Positions 23,401 to 33,485 of a stretch of DNA of 64,000 nt are shown here, piece by piece (the stretch's first letter is position 1; every line of letters begins with the position of its first letter). The position numbers were made by a program, and so were the translations under genes. A model generated the notes under the pieces. The model ran no database searches. It worked only from the letters and a program-made list of their open reading frames with translations, and was not told the DNA's origin. The stretch spans positions 62,216,320 through 62,280,319 of the forward strand of contig OY730196.1 of NCBI GenBank assembly GCA_963422505.1. Reading direction: 5' to 3'. The stretch comes from Pseudognaphalium luteoalbum (taxonomy: Eukaryota; Streptophyta; Magnoliopsida; Asterales; Asteraceae).

Positions 23401-23599
23401 GTTTTCATCCGTGAAAGAACCCGTTCCCCCACAATCTATGCTCACAAACACTACAAAACAAAAGTCACATTCTACTTACATACACTTATTATATCGATAA
23501 ATTTTATATCATATAAGTCGATAGAAGATTACCTTTGCCGGAAACCGAGATAGTACATAGAGCTAAGAGATGAATTAGAAGCCAAAAATGGTTGTCCAT
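20493..23599 (-). CDS. malectin-like/LRR receptor-like protein without kinase domain
   Basis: Nine exons give one 575-residue frame with GT-AG junctions: 23599-23533, 23450-22934, 22716-22235, 21961-21829, 21693-21625, 21316-21245, 21117-21046, 20902-20724 and 20629-20493 (total 1728 bp). A signal peptide (about residues 1-20) precedes a malectin-like domain (24-350) starting VSIDCGG. The linker EWGGDPCLP (371-379) follows, then three LRRs, each on its own 69- or 72-bp exon (400-471), a cysteine-containing stalk, one membrane helix (about 495-516) and a 59-residue basic and polar tail. The family is the plant cell-surface malectin-LRR proteins; from memory Arabidopsis At3g19230 and At3g05990 share this kinase-less layout. 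It probably binds a cell-wall or peptide ligand with a kinase partner (inference). The TAA at 20493 is well before any kinase, so this is not a truncated display. No frame defects are seen. Confidence 0.9.
21355..21605. mobile_element. MITE-like insertion in intron 5 of the receptor-like gene
   Basis: GGAGTAAATTACATCATCCGTCC at the left and a related inverted block at the right (GAAATGGATGATATAATAGTGGAGGGAT) form imperfect terminal repeats. The left end resembles that of the 20104-20349 element. It lies between exons 5 (21625-21693) and 6 (21245-21316) and leaves the splice sites intact. Ends are approximate. Confidence 0.5.
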
Positions 23600-24121
23600 G
23601 GGAGGAAAAGAGAAGGAAGAAAAGTTTGCTAAAATGGCTCTTTTAATTTTAAATTTGGTTGAATAGAATTGAAGTTGGTGGTTCTTAAAATGATAAAAAT
23701 ATAATTAATCAAATTAATCAAGATATATTGAATTTGAGTTTTTTGCAAGTAGGGAGTATTAACTTAATGTTAATATAATAATCTAATTCTAATGATAACG
23801 TTATAATTATAAAGTAATAACTTATAATAATAACAATTTATTTCATAAGTCATAAGAGAACGTTTCAGACATATGTATATACCTACACTTATAATATGAA
23901 ATATCACTTTGTCCAACATTTCATCTTAATAACTTATATTGCAATATAAAAAACAGTTTACACATTTTATGATTGTATGAACTGAATTTGAAAATTACTA
24001 CTACATATATTTAAGATTCAAAAAAATGTAAATTGTATGCCATTTGGCTGTTTTTATATACATAAATAGACATTTCTTTTAAGTTCTCCACATATAATAG
24101 TAATAATAAGTTAAATATATA
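23600..24121 (-). other. upstream region of the receptor-like gene
   Basis: AT-rich sequence that should hold the promoter of the minus-strand gene. I find no clear TATA box at a convincing distance and no other gene. Confidence 0.4.
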
Positions 24122-24815
24122 GAGTAGAGTTCAAATGATGACATCAATTTTAAATGAGAATAGGGAAATCGGTCTCAACCACTTATTTTCATCAAATACT
24201 CATTTCCCCCACATTTTTTAAACTCAAATATCTCACAAACGGTAAGTCAAAAAATCATGAAAATTGCACCATAAAATTCAGCGTTTTATCTTCTTCGATT
24301 TGCCGTCTCTCAAGGCATACCTTTGACAACTTATTTTTTTCTTTCATTTTTTGATGGATTTTACAAATTGGTAACACATCTGTTACTGACTGGTTGTACA
24401 TTTAATTTGTGGTTAGGGTTAGTACTTAGTAGGGCTAGGGTTTAATAATTTTGGTTAGGGTTTAGCAGGGTTTAAGGTTAGGGTTTAGTATGATGTAGGG
24501 TTTAGAGTTTTGTAAAGCGTTTAGGGTTTAAGGGTTATAGTTTATGGTTTAGGGTTTGGGGTTTCGGAGCGAAACCCCAAACCCCCCAACTCTAAACCCT
24601 AAACCCTAACCCCTAAACTCCAAACCCTAAACGCAACACTTTAACACATGTGTTAGTAAATGTGAAACCCACAAAAAAAAGATGAAAAAAAAAAACTCGT
24701 CGAAAGTATGCCTTGACGAATGGAAAATCGAAGAGAAGAAAACGCTGAATTTTATAGTGCAATTTTCATAATTTTTCGATTTGTCGTTTGTGAGATAATT
24801 GATGTTGAAGGTAAA
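24122..24815. mobile_element. foldback MITE with telomere-like core
   Basis: The left arm (about 24122-24345) and right arm (about 24690-24810) are inverted copies: CATGAAAATTGCACC and CAGCGTTTTATCTTCTTCGAT at the left recur in inverted form at the right. The same arms flank 31627-34842. The right arm lacks the outermost part seen in that copy, so this copy is 3'-truncated. Between the arms are telomere-like repeats (24412-24627). Confidence 0.75.
24412..24627. repeat. interstitial telomere-like repeats, both orientations
   Basis: Many imperfect TTTAGGG units on the plus strand (24412-24560) are followed by AAACCCT units in the opposite orientation (24578-24627), meeting at GGGGTTTCGGAGCGAAACCCC. 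The array itself is thus a large imperfect hairpin. It is degenerate, so not a recent telomere. Confidence 0.8.
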
Positions 24816-26519
24816 TAGGTTTTGTACATGTTCGTATACAATAAACTTTTAAAAACTTCCGTACATACAAAAGGTTGAAATTTAGCTTATTTTATATATA
24901 GTATTTTAATATGTCTTGTATCAATTTTTCTATACAATTGATTCATTAATATATTAGACCCCTCATTATGGGAACGTCGGTTGGGGCGTCGGCTTGAGCG
25001 ACGGAACCGACGCCATAGGCACGGGACATCAGTTTCGGGGCGTCAGTGGAACACGTCGGGAAACCGAAGAGAAAGGAAAAAGGATGGGGCCCGCGTCGCT
25101 TGTGTGTTTGTGTCTAACGGCTCAAAAAAAAATATGTATCCGTTGGAAACATTTTTTGAGGATAAAAAACAAAAAAAAAATCCAACCCATCAACAATTTT
25201 CACTATATATACACACCACTACTTCACAATTTTTAACCCATTTATACACACCACTACTTCACAATTTTATACTTCACAATTTTTAACCATCAACATACCT
25301 TTATACTATATATACACCAAATTCTACTTCACAAAAATGAGGCGCAATGAATCAACCGAAAATGATATGTGGAACAATTTAATAAACAATCTGTGACAAT
25401 CCTCCATTTAGGGTAATAATCTTTACCTAACTTCATGCATTACCTAGAGTAATTCCCTGATTAGTGAATTCAAAACGATTTTTATGTGTTAAGTTTGTGA
25501 AACTTACTATGTGATACGTGATGTATAAGATTCGTAGTTATATGTATGTATAATTACTTATCGAAATGGACATATTAAACTCGACAAACTAAATACAACA
25601 AAGTTGGTGATACAAAATAATTAATAATTCGAAAATTATTAATTACAAATATTATTAACTTATATTATTGAAATAATATACGATATTATACGTTTTATAT
25701 TAAACGTGACGAGCGCGTCATACACGAACAGAAACAATTATAAAACGTACCTAAAGGTCGAAAATAATAAAAGTATTTATTTTCCCGTTCCTGTTTTAGT
25801 ATTTGGAACATTACCTCAAAATATAAATTCCAAATTCAACCGAAATCTGGCACGCAGTTTAACTGTACAGTCCCACTACGGCGAATAATTTTATTAATAA
25901 TTTTAAATAAAATTATTCTATTTTTGTAGTTACCAATTATAAAGTTTAAAATAAAATTTAAACAAACGAATAATTGAGTGGGACATGGGGTACAAACAAT
26001 TGGACCCGTACACGGAATTAACGGGTTAAAAACTCAAACATTTACACACAACAAAACATCTGTCGACATTTTCTATTCCCCTCCATACTTCTCCTTTGAA
26101 ATTTTGGTGATGAACTCATTTTATACCTACACCAACCTCACTCTGCAATAATTCACCCCACAAAAATTTCATCTGTGTTTGTGTGTGTGCGACTGGGAGC
26201 AGGAGCAAGAAGCAGGAGAAATCACATAACCATCTCCATTTTCTTCAAAATCTTCAAGTTCAAATCCTTCAAACCAATACAAAAACTAACACAAAAATGG
26301 TTTCTTGATCATCATCATCGCGTTATCATCATCATCTGTGATCAACATCATCAAAATCAATATCTTTGTAAGGTTCAAAACAACTATGTATCTTCATGCT
26401 ATTTGATCATATAATATTGATTTGTATATTGTTAGTATGTATGTGAACAAACTATAGTAGTGAATTATGTGTTATGTAGTGATGATTTGGTAGTGTACAA
26501 AAGCTTGGAATCAAACACC

Positions 26520-26522
<3 letters not shown>

Positions 26523-26583
<61 letters not shown>
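26523..26583. repeat. (AT)n microsatellite
   Basis: About 30 uninterrupted AT dinucleotides. A second run of about 24 is at 27366-27414, with shorter ones to 27450. Confidence 0.97.
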
Positions 26584-26587
<4 letters not shown>

Positions 26588-26647
26588 TTACAGACCAAGA
26601 ACAGACCAAGAACAGGGGACGAACACAGACTGAACCGGGCTAGGAAC

Positions 26648-26775
26648 CAAACTGATCGGTTGGTTTTAACCAGCCGATCGGCTGGATTCAATGAGCCGAT
26701 CGGCTCATCCTCTTTAGCCGATCGGCTAAGGGGTGTTTGAGCCGAACGGTTTGTTAAACTTTTACCCGATCGGCT
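26648..26775. repeat. palindrome array, AGCCGATCGGCT
   Basis: Three perfect or extended copies of the 12-bp palindrome AGCCGATCGGCT with flanks that extend the symmetry (CCAGCCGATCGGCTGG, TGAGCCGATCGGCTCA, TTAGCCGATCGGCTAA), plus weaker copies (CTGATCGGTT, GCCGAACGGTT, CCCGATCGGCTAGGC). The related layer-2 LTR has two degenerate copies at 58629-58664. Confidence 0.92.
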
Positions 26776-26984
26776 AGGCTGTCTGTGTACTGACTTTTTC
26801 GATGCGTTTAAATAATACACTGTCGATACATATACTTCGTAGTACCAATATATTAACGCGTACGAAATACAATTACTAAGAAGTTGTAAAAGTTATAAAA
26901 CTAGATGATACAAAGTTTGGGACAAAATTGTACTCGACCGCGGGACATTATTTTGACACGGACAATTAATAATATAACTTTTTG

Positions 26985-27150
26985 GGCCGAACGGGCCGAA
27001 TCTAAATTGGGTCAAAAGTTGTATTTTGTTAACGGGCCAAAATAACTCGTTAAACGTATTTGGGCCAAATTAATTTGGGCACACCTATTTGGGCCAAACT
27101 ACTTGACTTTGATATTGGGCCAAACTAATTGGGCCGAGCCCAACGGGCTA
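26985..27150. promoter_or_regulatory. cluster of TGGGCC / GGGCCAAA motifs
   Basis: Eight or more GGGCC-core motifs (TTGGGCCAAA, GGGCCGAA, CGGGCC) in about 165 bp. TGGGCC/T is the site II element bound by TCP factors in plant promoters (known). The related minus-strand LTR keeps a cluster at 58060-58280. Function here is inference. Confidence 0.45.
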
Positions 27151-27363
27151 TGAGATTTCAAAACACAAACTTAAATCGGATTATATATGAGTGACGAGTT
27201 AAACGAGACAAATGAGATTAGTAACACGACAAATGGATTATATATGTAATGGACGATTATAATTTATATATAGTTATATAAATGAACTAAGACAATCGTA
27301 TTAAAATAAAGTTATTTTTATAACTACTATAATTATATTTTTAAAACATAAACAACAACGATA

Positions 27364-27415
<52 letters not shown>

Positions 27416-30400
27416 GCGACATTAACAAGTGAATAATATATATATATATATATACACGGCAACGACAATTAATATATATAAAAATATATATATTCAACTA
27501 ATAAGTATATGTAAATATATACTTGTACGCAACGAATATATACTAAATATATATGTAAATATATACTTGTACGCAACGAATACCCAACTCATTTATCACC
27601 AACAACTAAATCGTCTGAGCTATTAGTCAAATACTTATATAAGTATACTTCTTGCGTCTAGGGCCTTGAAGTACACTGTTTGGACGACTACTATTACTAG
27701 CTGTTATATTTCGCTGAAGACCGCTACACGTGAGTTCACAACCCCTACCTTTTACTTGTTTTAAATGCTTTTAAAACCAGGGGTAGAAAACATAAAACTA
27801 CGTGCTATAACATGATACTTGTTTATATAATTGCTTGACATGCTATTATATCGAATTGATTTGTATAAATGTTTATTGCTTTATAAATCAACTGTTAATT
27901 ATATGAAACGTTTTCACAACTTTTTGGGAATAAGACAACGAATCTTGGTACGATCCTAGGTTTACATGAGGTAGTTGTAGTGCACATAAGTCCCAGTGCT
28001 TGCAACCTATAACCATTAGCTAGGTGACTCTAGCCACTAAGTATACAGATAGTACTATCTATTTGACAACCCTCCCACTGATATAACTCGTTGGTCATTC
28101 CAACCACACGACGGCAGTCGTAACGAGGAGTGTATACTTACCGTGTTACTGAGGCAACAACATCAACTAGTCGTGGTTTGGTTATAGTACTAGGAGTCGT
28201 TACTTTAACTTTAAAGGTGTCACTCACCTTAGAGGGATCATAGTCTATATTTCCCACGTAACTAAACAACAAAACTACAACTTGATTTGGGAAGGGTATT
28301 CCCTGTGATAACTAATAGGACAAGTGTTCCTACGCACGATTTCTTTTAGGAAACGTTTACCTTGATTGGATAAACTTGGTTTCCCGACAAAACAACTTTT
28401 ATAGGAAATATTTACTTGACTGTTAAACCTGTGTTTCCTACAGCTACTTATATGGAAATGTTTACTTGATTGTTAAACTGTATTTCCTGCAACTATTATT
28501 AGGAAATGTTTATGATTAAACTTGTGTTTCCTAACACATCGACTGAATTGCAGTAAGAATGACATTCTTACAGTAAAATAGGAAATGTTTTCTTTAATGA
28601 GAATACTTGTATTTCCTGCTATACATATAAACATTATGTTTGTGTACATGAATGATTTATACAAAACTTGGTTTAACTACATTTATACTAAACCTGTGAA
28701 TTCACTCAACATTCAATGTTGACGGTTTACTATGTTTTTCAGGGAATTAGGACTCAGGTACTTCTGCATGCATAAAGGACGTAGGCAACCCAGACTATTT
28801 ATGATGCCACTTTTGGGACACTTGGATTTCCTTTGTATTACCAATTCCATTGGTTATACTTACGAAATCCCTTTTTATAAACTCGTGTTTTGTAAACTTA
28901 TGTTGTTCTACAACACCACTACTTGTACGACTTTATAAGTCGTACCCTTTTGTAATAACGTTTAAACTTATGGCATCTTAAATTAATATGTTCTGTATGA
29001 TCATATGCTCTGATACAATGAATGCACTATTGTAACGTCAGCACCCCCGCTGTTAAAACGATTATTAAAATGCTTCCGCTAATTAACTAAAGCTTCCGCT
29101 AAACCATTAATAAACACGATTACTGATTTTGGGGGTGTGACACAATCCCATACCGAACCCGACCCATAATCCAACTTCACCAACGGCCACATCTTCCGCT
29201 CAATCGAGCAACTCGTCACCATGTCAACTCCCCGGTTTTTCACAATACGCAAATAACGCCACACAATTTCAAGGTTACCAAAATTACCAAAACTACCAAC
29301 ACTTTTCACCATATTCTCTATTCCAACAAACTCCACCACCATTCCAACAAACTCCACCACCATTTGGAGACCCACGATTTTTAACCCAACCATCCCGGCT
29401 TTCTCTCCATTTCCACCAACTCCAATTAACTATTCACAATTCGGAAACATCAACACTCCACCCGAGCCCGAGCCCCAAGCCGAAGCCGCACCCGAACCTG
29501 TGCCGACAACGAGCCCGAAAAAAGGGAAAGTAAAAAGAAGAGGAAAAGGAAAAGGACAAAGGGTTCAAGTTAGATGGTCCGACGACGAGGCGCTTATATT
29601 ATCCGAACGTTGGATCCACCGTTCCAAAAAAATCAAAGAAAGGTGTTTCTCAAAGCTTCGAAGCTTTTTGGGATAAAGTTTTAAAAGATAATAATTCGGT
29701 GGCACCTCAAGAACGTAATTTGAGTCAACTCCAAGGAAAGTGGAACAAAATTCTTAGCGATTGCAAAATTTTCATTGCAATCCACAAACATCTTACCAAT
29801 CCTTGTCAAAGCGGGGCAAGTGACGACGACATTGTTAAGGGGTGTCATGAAACGTTTAAGGCTCAACAAAGTCGCGCCTTCATATATGAAAAATGTTAGA
29901 ATGTGCTACGATATTGTCCAAAGTTTGTGGAAAATGATGGAGTCATTCCGACAACCAAGCCAACCCGAACTCAAACCAATTAATCTTGGTGACGATATGC
30001 CTACTTCCGAGCCACTTGCGACCAACATGGAACGGTTGTTCCAAGACGATATTATTCGTCGCCCGCCCGGTCGAGCTAAAGCTAAAAAAAGTCAAAAAAA
30101 TTAGGGTTCGAGTGACGCCGCTACTTCTTCGTGTAGTTTGAAAGAAAAAGAAGGTTTAGCCAACATAGAAGCCGCGGAAGCACAAAAAGCAACATTGGCT
30201 ACGATTGACAAAAATTCGGTCAAAAAAACTTATTCAAATCGTGGAAAATGTTATACAAAAAAATACCCAAGGGGCTTAAAGGCAAGGAAAAAAGGATGTT
30301 CGAGGAGGTGCGAAAAAGCGTGGTCGATAATTATGAGAATAATTATAAAACGGTTTTTGGTCGTGAAGCGAGTTCGGGTTCAGTGCAAGTCAACAATTCG

Positions 30401-30754
30401 GACGAAGACGACAACGAAAATGAAGACGAAGTGGGTTCGGAGGATTCGGAGTAGACGACTAGTTGTCTTTTTTTTTTCTTTCAAGAAATGTATTTTTTTT
30501 TAGGAATTGTAACGTTTTATTTTTTATTAATATAATGTTTTTAGTTTTAATGAAAATGTTTTTTTTTAAGTTTGTATTTTTAAACAAATAAATAAATAAG
30601 TGTGTGGGTCTCAAAAAAGAGAGAAGTGATGAAAACTGATGTTTACTGCCTGCAGTGAAGTGTCAGTTTGTGTCAGTTTCGAAAAAAGCTGACGTATCGC
30701 TGATGTGACTCCAACTGATGCATCAGTTGGTGTTCACCATAGTTAAGGCTCTTA

Positions 30755-31617
30755 TAACAAAATTTTAACTAATCTGGTGTAGGGTGAAGGAATATGAATA
30801 TGTGGAAACAATACTAGGCGAAGCTCACATTTTGACGTTGACTTTATAATTCAAAAGTAAACGTTTTGAAAATAACATGTTCTGCCAACTAAGTCTTGGT
30901 GTACATAACTCTGAAAAAAGGGTAGAGTCATTTACTTTCGCAAAAACCCAAGTCAACGCTCGAAAATACCAAGATTCTTATCAAAAGGGGTGATGGTTTT
31001 GATGAAATAACTTTGTACAGTATATTTTATGAAATACTTTAGAAAAAAATAAGGATTTTGCTATGTTTAAGAATTAATTTAATGCTTAAAGTTGTGGTAC
31101 ATTAAGTTGATCGGGAGAAGTTAAATTCAGAGATCGGTGATTATTATCAGGGTACTAACGATATATGCATGTCTGAATTCCCAGGGCTATGTTTCGCATT
31201 CCAGAAAATACACAAATATTTTTTGAAAGATATTTATAATAATTCATTTTCCCCCTATTATCTAGTGAAATTTTACTATAGGTCAAATTATTATTATTAG
31301 TATTGAAATACGTTTATAATACGGAGTACATCATATTTTGAGTGAGTGCAATAAAATATGAACATTGCATTGGGAACTTGTATCACATGCACTGATGCAC
31401 TAAAGTATGCATAAAAGATGGGCTTAAGTTTTGTATTTTTCATCTTTTTAAAATGGAGTAACCGATGGGCTTTACGTCTACGATATATCTTGGGTTTAAG
31501 TTATATCTTTTTGTATAATTGGACTTTTCCGTATAATTGGGCAAGGGTGCAGAATTGCAGATTACTAATTTGATACTTTTTTATTTTTATTTACTTTTGA
31601 AGTATTTCTTTTTGTTT
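30755..31617. other. intergenic, nothing recognised
   Basis: AT-rich sequence between two DNA transposons. I see no coding region, RNA gene or repeat with recognisable ends. Confidence 0.5.
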
Positions 31618-31884
31618 ATGGTCTATAGGGTAAGGTTCAAATGAGAATGAGATTTTGTGTAAGAATGGAGGAACGACTCATAATATATCACATGTCACAA
31701 TAACCCATTTCCCCCCTTTGTTTTTTAAAATCAAATATCTTACAAATGGTAAGTCGAAAATCATGAAAATTGCACCATATTTTTCAGCGTTTTATCCTCT
31801 TCAATTTGTCGTCCCTCAAGGCATACTTTCGACGAATTTTTTTTTTTTTGGGTTTTGTAAATGGTACAAAATTAGTAACACATG

Positions 31885-32014
31885 TGTTACCGGCCGCCGG
31901 TAACACACGTGTTACTCGCCGGTAACACATGTGTTACTCGTCGGTAACACATGTGTTACTTCATCGGTAACACATGTGTTAGTTGTTTTCAAAACCTACT
32001 ACTCGACGGTAACA
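31885..32014. repeat. palindrome array, GTAACACATGTGTTAC
   Basis: At least four units of about 19-24 bp, each holding the 16-bp palindrome GTAACACATGTGTTAC or the variant with CACGTG at the centre, separated by CGGCC, CGCCG or CGTCG. One more unit is split by the solo LTR, and another lies at 34580-34595. Confidence 0.92.
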
Positions 32015-32936
32015 CACGTTGTAACACCCGCCAAATTAGAGCTAGTGATTAGCACCTAATCAGTTGTTAATACATGTAATTAGTTGATTTTAGGCTAATT
32101 AATATATCGAAATATATATATATTGTTGAATATATATGAATATGCGATTTGATTAAATTGTACAAGTTTCAAATCGAATGTAATTCGGTTCAAGTAAATA
32201 CGGACGTTGGTGATCAATTTTATTAAATAATATAAAACTATTTAATAACGATATCATACCCAAAATATTATTTTGATAATATTTCAATTACATTTCGTAT
32301 CGTATGATAAACGTCTATGCGACTTAAACATTTAACACGCAAACAAACGAAACCATTTAAGTTATTAAGTATTTGGTAAAATACTTCAACTAACATATTG
32401 ATAAAACATTCGTATTTTTTTAAAAAAAACTTTAAATTAAACGCGTGTAAAACTACTTAAACGATCGGAAAAAAAAACGAACACCGCACGGAGCGCGAAT
32501 ACACGGAGTTAAAAAGTGGAGACCCACACTTCGGTGGCCCCCCACCCAAAACCGGCCAAGGGGAGGGGACACCACCCCCCTCACCCTCACTTTCTCACTT
32601 TTCACTCTATCTCTCTTTCTCCCTCTTCCTTTTCTCTCAAACAAAACCCAAAACCACCATCACCTAAATTCGTGAAATTACACCACCAAACGACCTCGGT
32701 CTTCATCGTTCATTTGAAAGAAAACGATCACCACGCAACGATCTACAACCCCATCTTTTCGGATTTTCACGACGTTAACTTCGTAAGTTTCCGACAAATC
32801 CCGACACCTCTTGTTTTCTATTGTTTTCAGCTTATAATTGTTTATTTAAACTTGAAATGTCCAAATATGGGTTGGGTAAAAGTCTCGGGTCAAACGGAGG
32901 TCGGAAAACACCTTTTTGGCTCATTTTCCGGCCAAC

Positions 32937-33245
32937 AGCCCGTTATGTCGTAGAGGCTCCAGGCCACCTGCGACATAAGCCTTTATGTCGCTAAATCAGG
33001 CCTTATGTCGCATATAGCGACATAAGCCACTATGTCGCTTAAATTACGGACGTCGCATATAGCGACACAAAGCACTATGTCGCAAAACTCATTCCCGTCG
33101 CATATAGCGACACAACGCCTTACGTCACATTAAATTGCGGTTGTCGCACTTAGCGACACAAGCCCTTATGTCGCAGACATGATCTGCGACACAACAGACT
33201 ATGTCGTACTTAGCGACACAAAGCCGTATGTCGTACGCTATGTCG
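32937..33245. repeat. palindrome array, TATGTCGC/GCGACATA
   Basis: About a dozen half-sites TATGTCGC or GCGACATA in alternating orientation, many paired around TATA or AAGCC (for example GTCGCATATAGCGACA). It sits at the position that in the 5' LTR 16439-18949 holds the unrelated GTGACGC array. Confidence 0.9.
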
Positions 33246-33393
33246 CATGAAACAGAACCTAGAAAATACAAATTTTACTAAGTGTCGAGACCTAAAATTT
33301 TATCACTCGATTTTACCCAAATTCAGGTCCAGGTGCATTTTTCACCAAAGCAATTTAATAGAAATAAAAAATTTTCGAGCTGACTTGGCATCT

Positions 33394-33485
33394 CGGCCCC
33401 AACCAGGGGCCAGCCCTTTGAACCCCGCCAGGGGTTGCCACCCCTGGGACCCAGCTAACCAGAGGCGCTGCCCCCGGACCCCTGT
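33394..33485. repeat. GC-rich triple-hairpin block (copy 3)
   Basis: Same block as 10583-10674, same orientation: CCAACCAGGGGCCAG, CAGGGGTTGCCACCCCTGG and GGCGCTGCCCCCGG. Confidence 0.88.

Larger units (their letters stand above)
25392..29142 (+). mobile_element. solo LTR of a long-LTR chromovirus, 3751 bp, TSD CAATC
   Basis: TGTGACAATCCTCC...GGGGGTGTGACA flanked by CAATC at 25387-25391 and 29143-29147. It is related, in inverted orientation, to the layer-2 LTR (40252-59630): shared landmarks include GCCGATCGGC palindromes, TGGGCC clusters and the ATTCAATGTTGACGG-like block near 28715. There is no internal region. AT runs at 26523-26583 and 27366-27414 add to its length. The open frames inside are microsatellite-driven. 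Confidence 0.9.
25337..30454 (+). pseudogene. PIF/Harbinger ORF1-like Myb/trihelix protein (often misnamed glutathione transferase T3-like)
   Basis: The coding sequence starts at ATG 25337 (MRRNESTEN), is cut by the solo LTR at 25391/29143, and resumes with a Q/P/Y-rich region. A one-base deletion near 29392 shifts the frame into a basic KGKGQ stretch and a Myb/SANT-like part (RWSDDEALILSERWI). A second frameshift near 29640 leads to SQLQGKWNKILSDCK and ends in a TGG-to-TAG type stop at 29897. Later pieces (29943-30104, 30248-30454) give the PPGRAKAKKSQK motif, a basic KGKEKRMFEEVRKS stretch and an acidic C terminus (DEDDNENEDEVGSEDSE). In active elements ORF1 helps transposase bind DNA and enter the nucleus; this copy is dead. 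Confidence 0.8.
24957..30751 (+). mobile_element. PIF/Harbinger-like transposon (ORF1 only), TSD TTA, split by a solo LTR
   Basis: The ends are imperfect inverted repeats (left GACCCCTCATTATGGGAAC; right end inverted reads GAGCCTTAACTATGGTGAAC) bounded by TTA at 24954-24956 and 30752-30754, the target duplication of this superfamily. Without the 3751-bp LTR and one CAATC copy the element is about 2.04 kb and encodes only an ORF1-type DNA-binding protein. No DDE transposase gene is present, so it is non-autonomous. Confidence 0.82.

Noticed and set aside
24412..24627. True telomere or chromosome end
   Set aside because: Units are degenerate, run in both directions and are enclosed by MITE arms with ordinary sequence on both sides.
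26452..26820. 122-codon minus-strand frame with a long Tyr-Ile repeat
   Set aside because: The repeat is the translated AT microsatellite, and the rest is the palindrome array of a solo LTR.
31885..32014. CRISPR-like array of palindromic repeats
   Set aside because: Units are only about 20 bp with 3-6 bp spacers of near-constant sequence, inside a plant MITE; there are no unique spacers and no cas genes.
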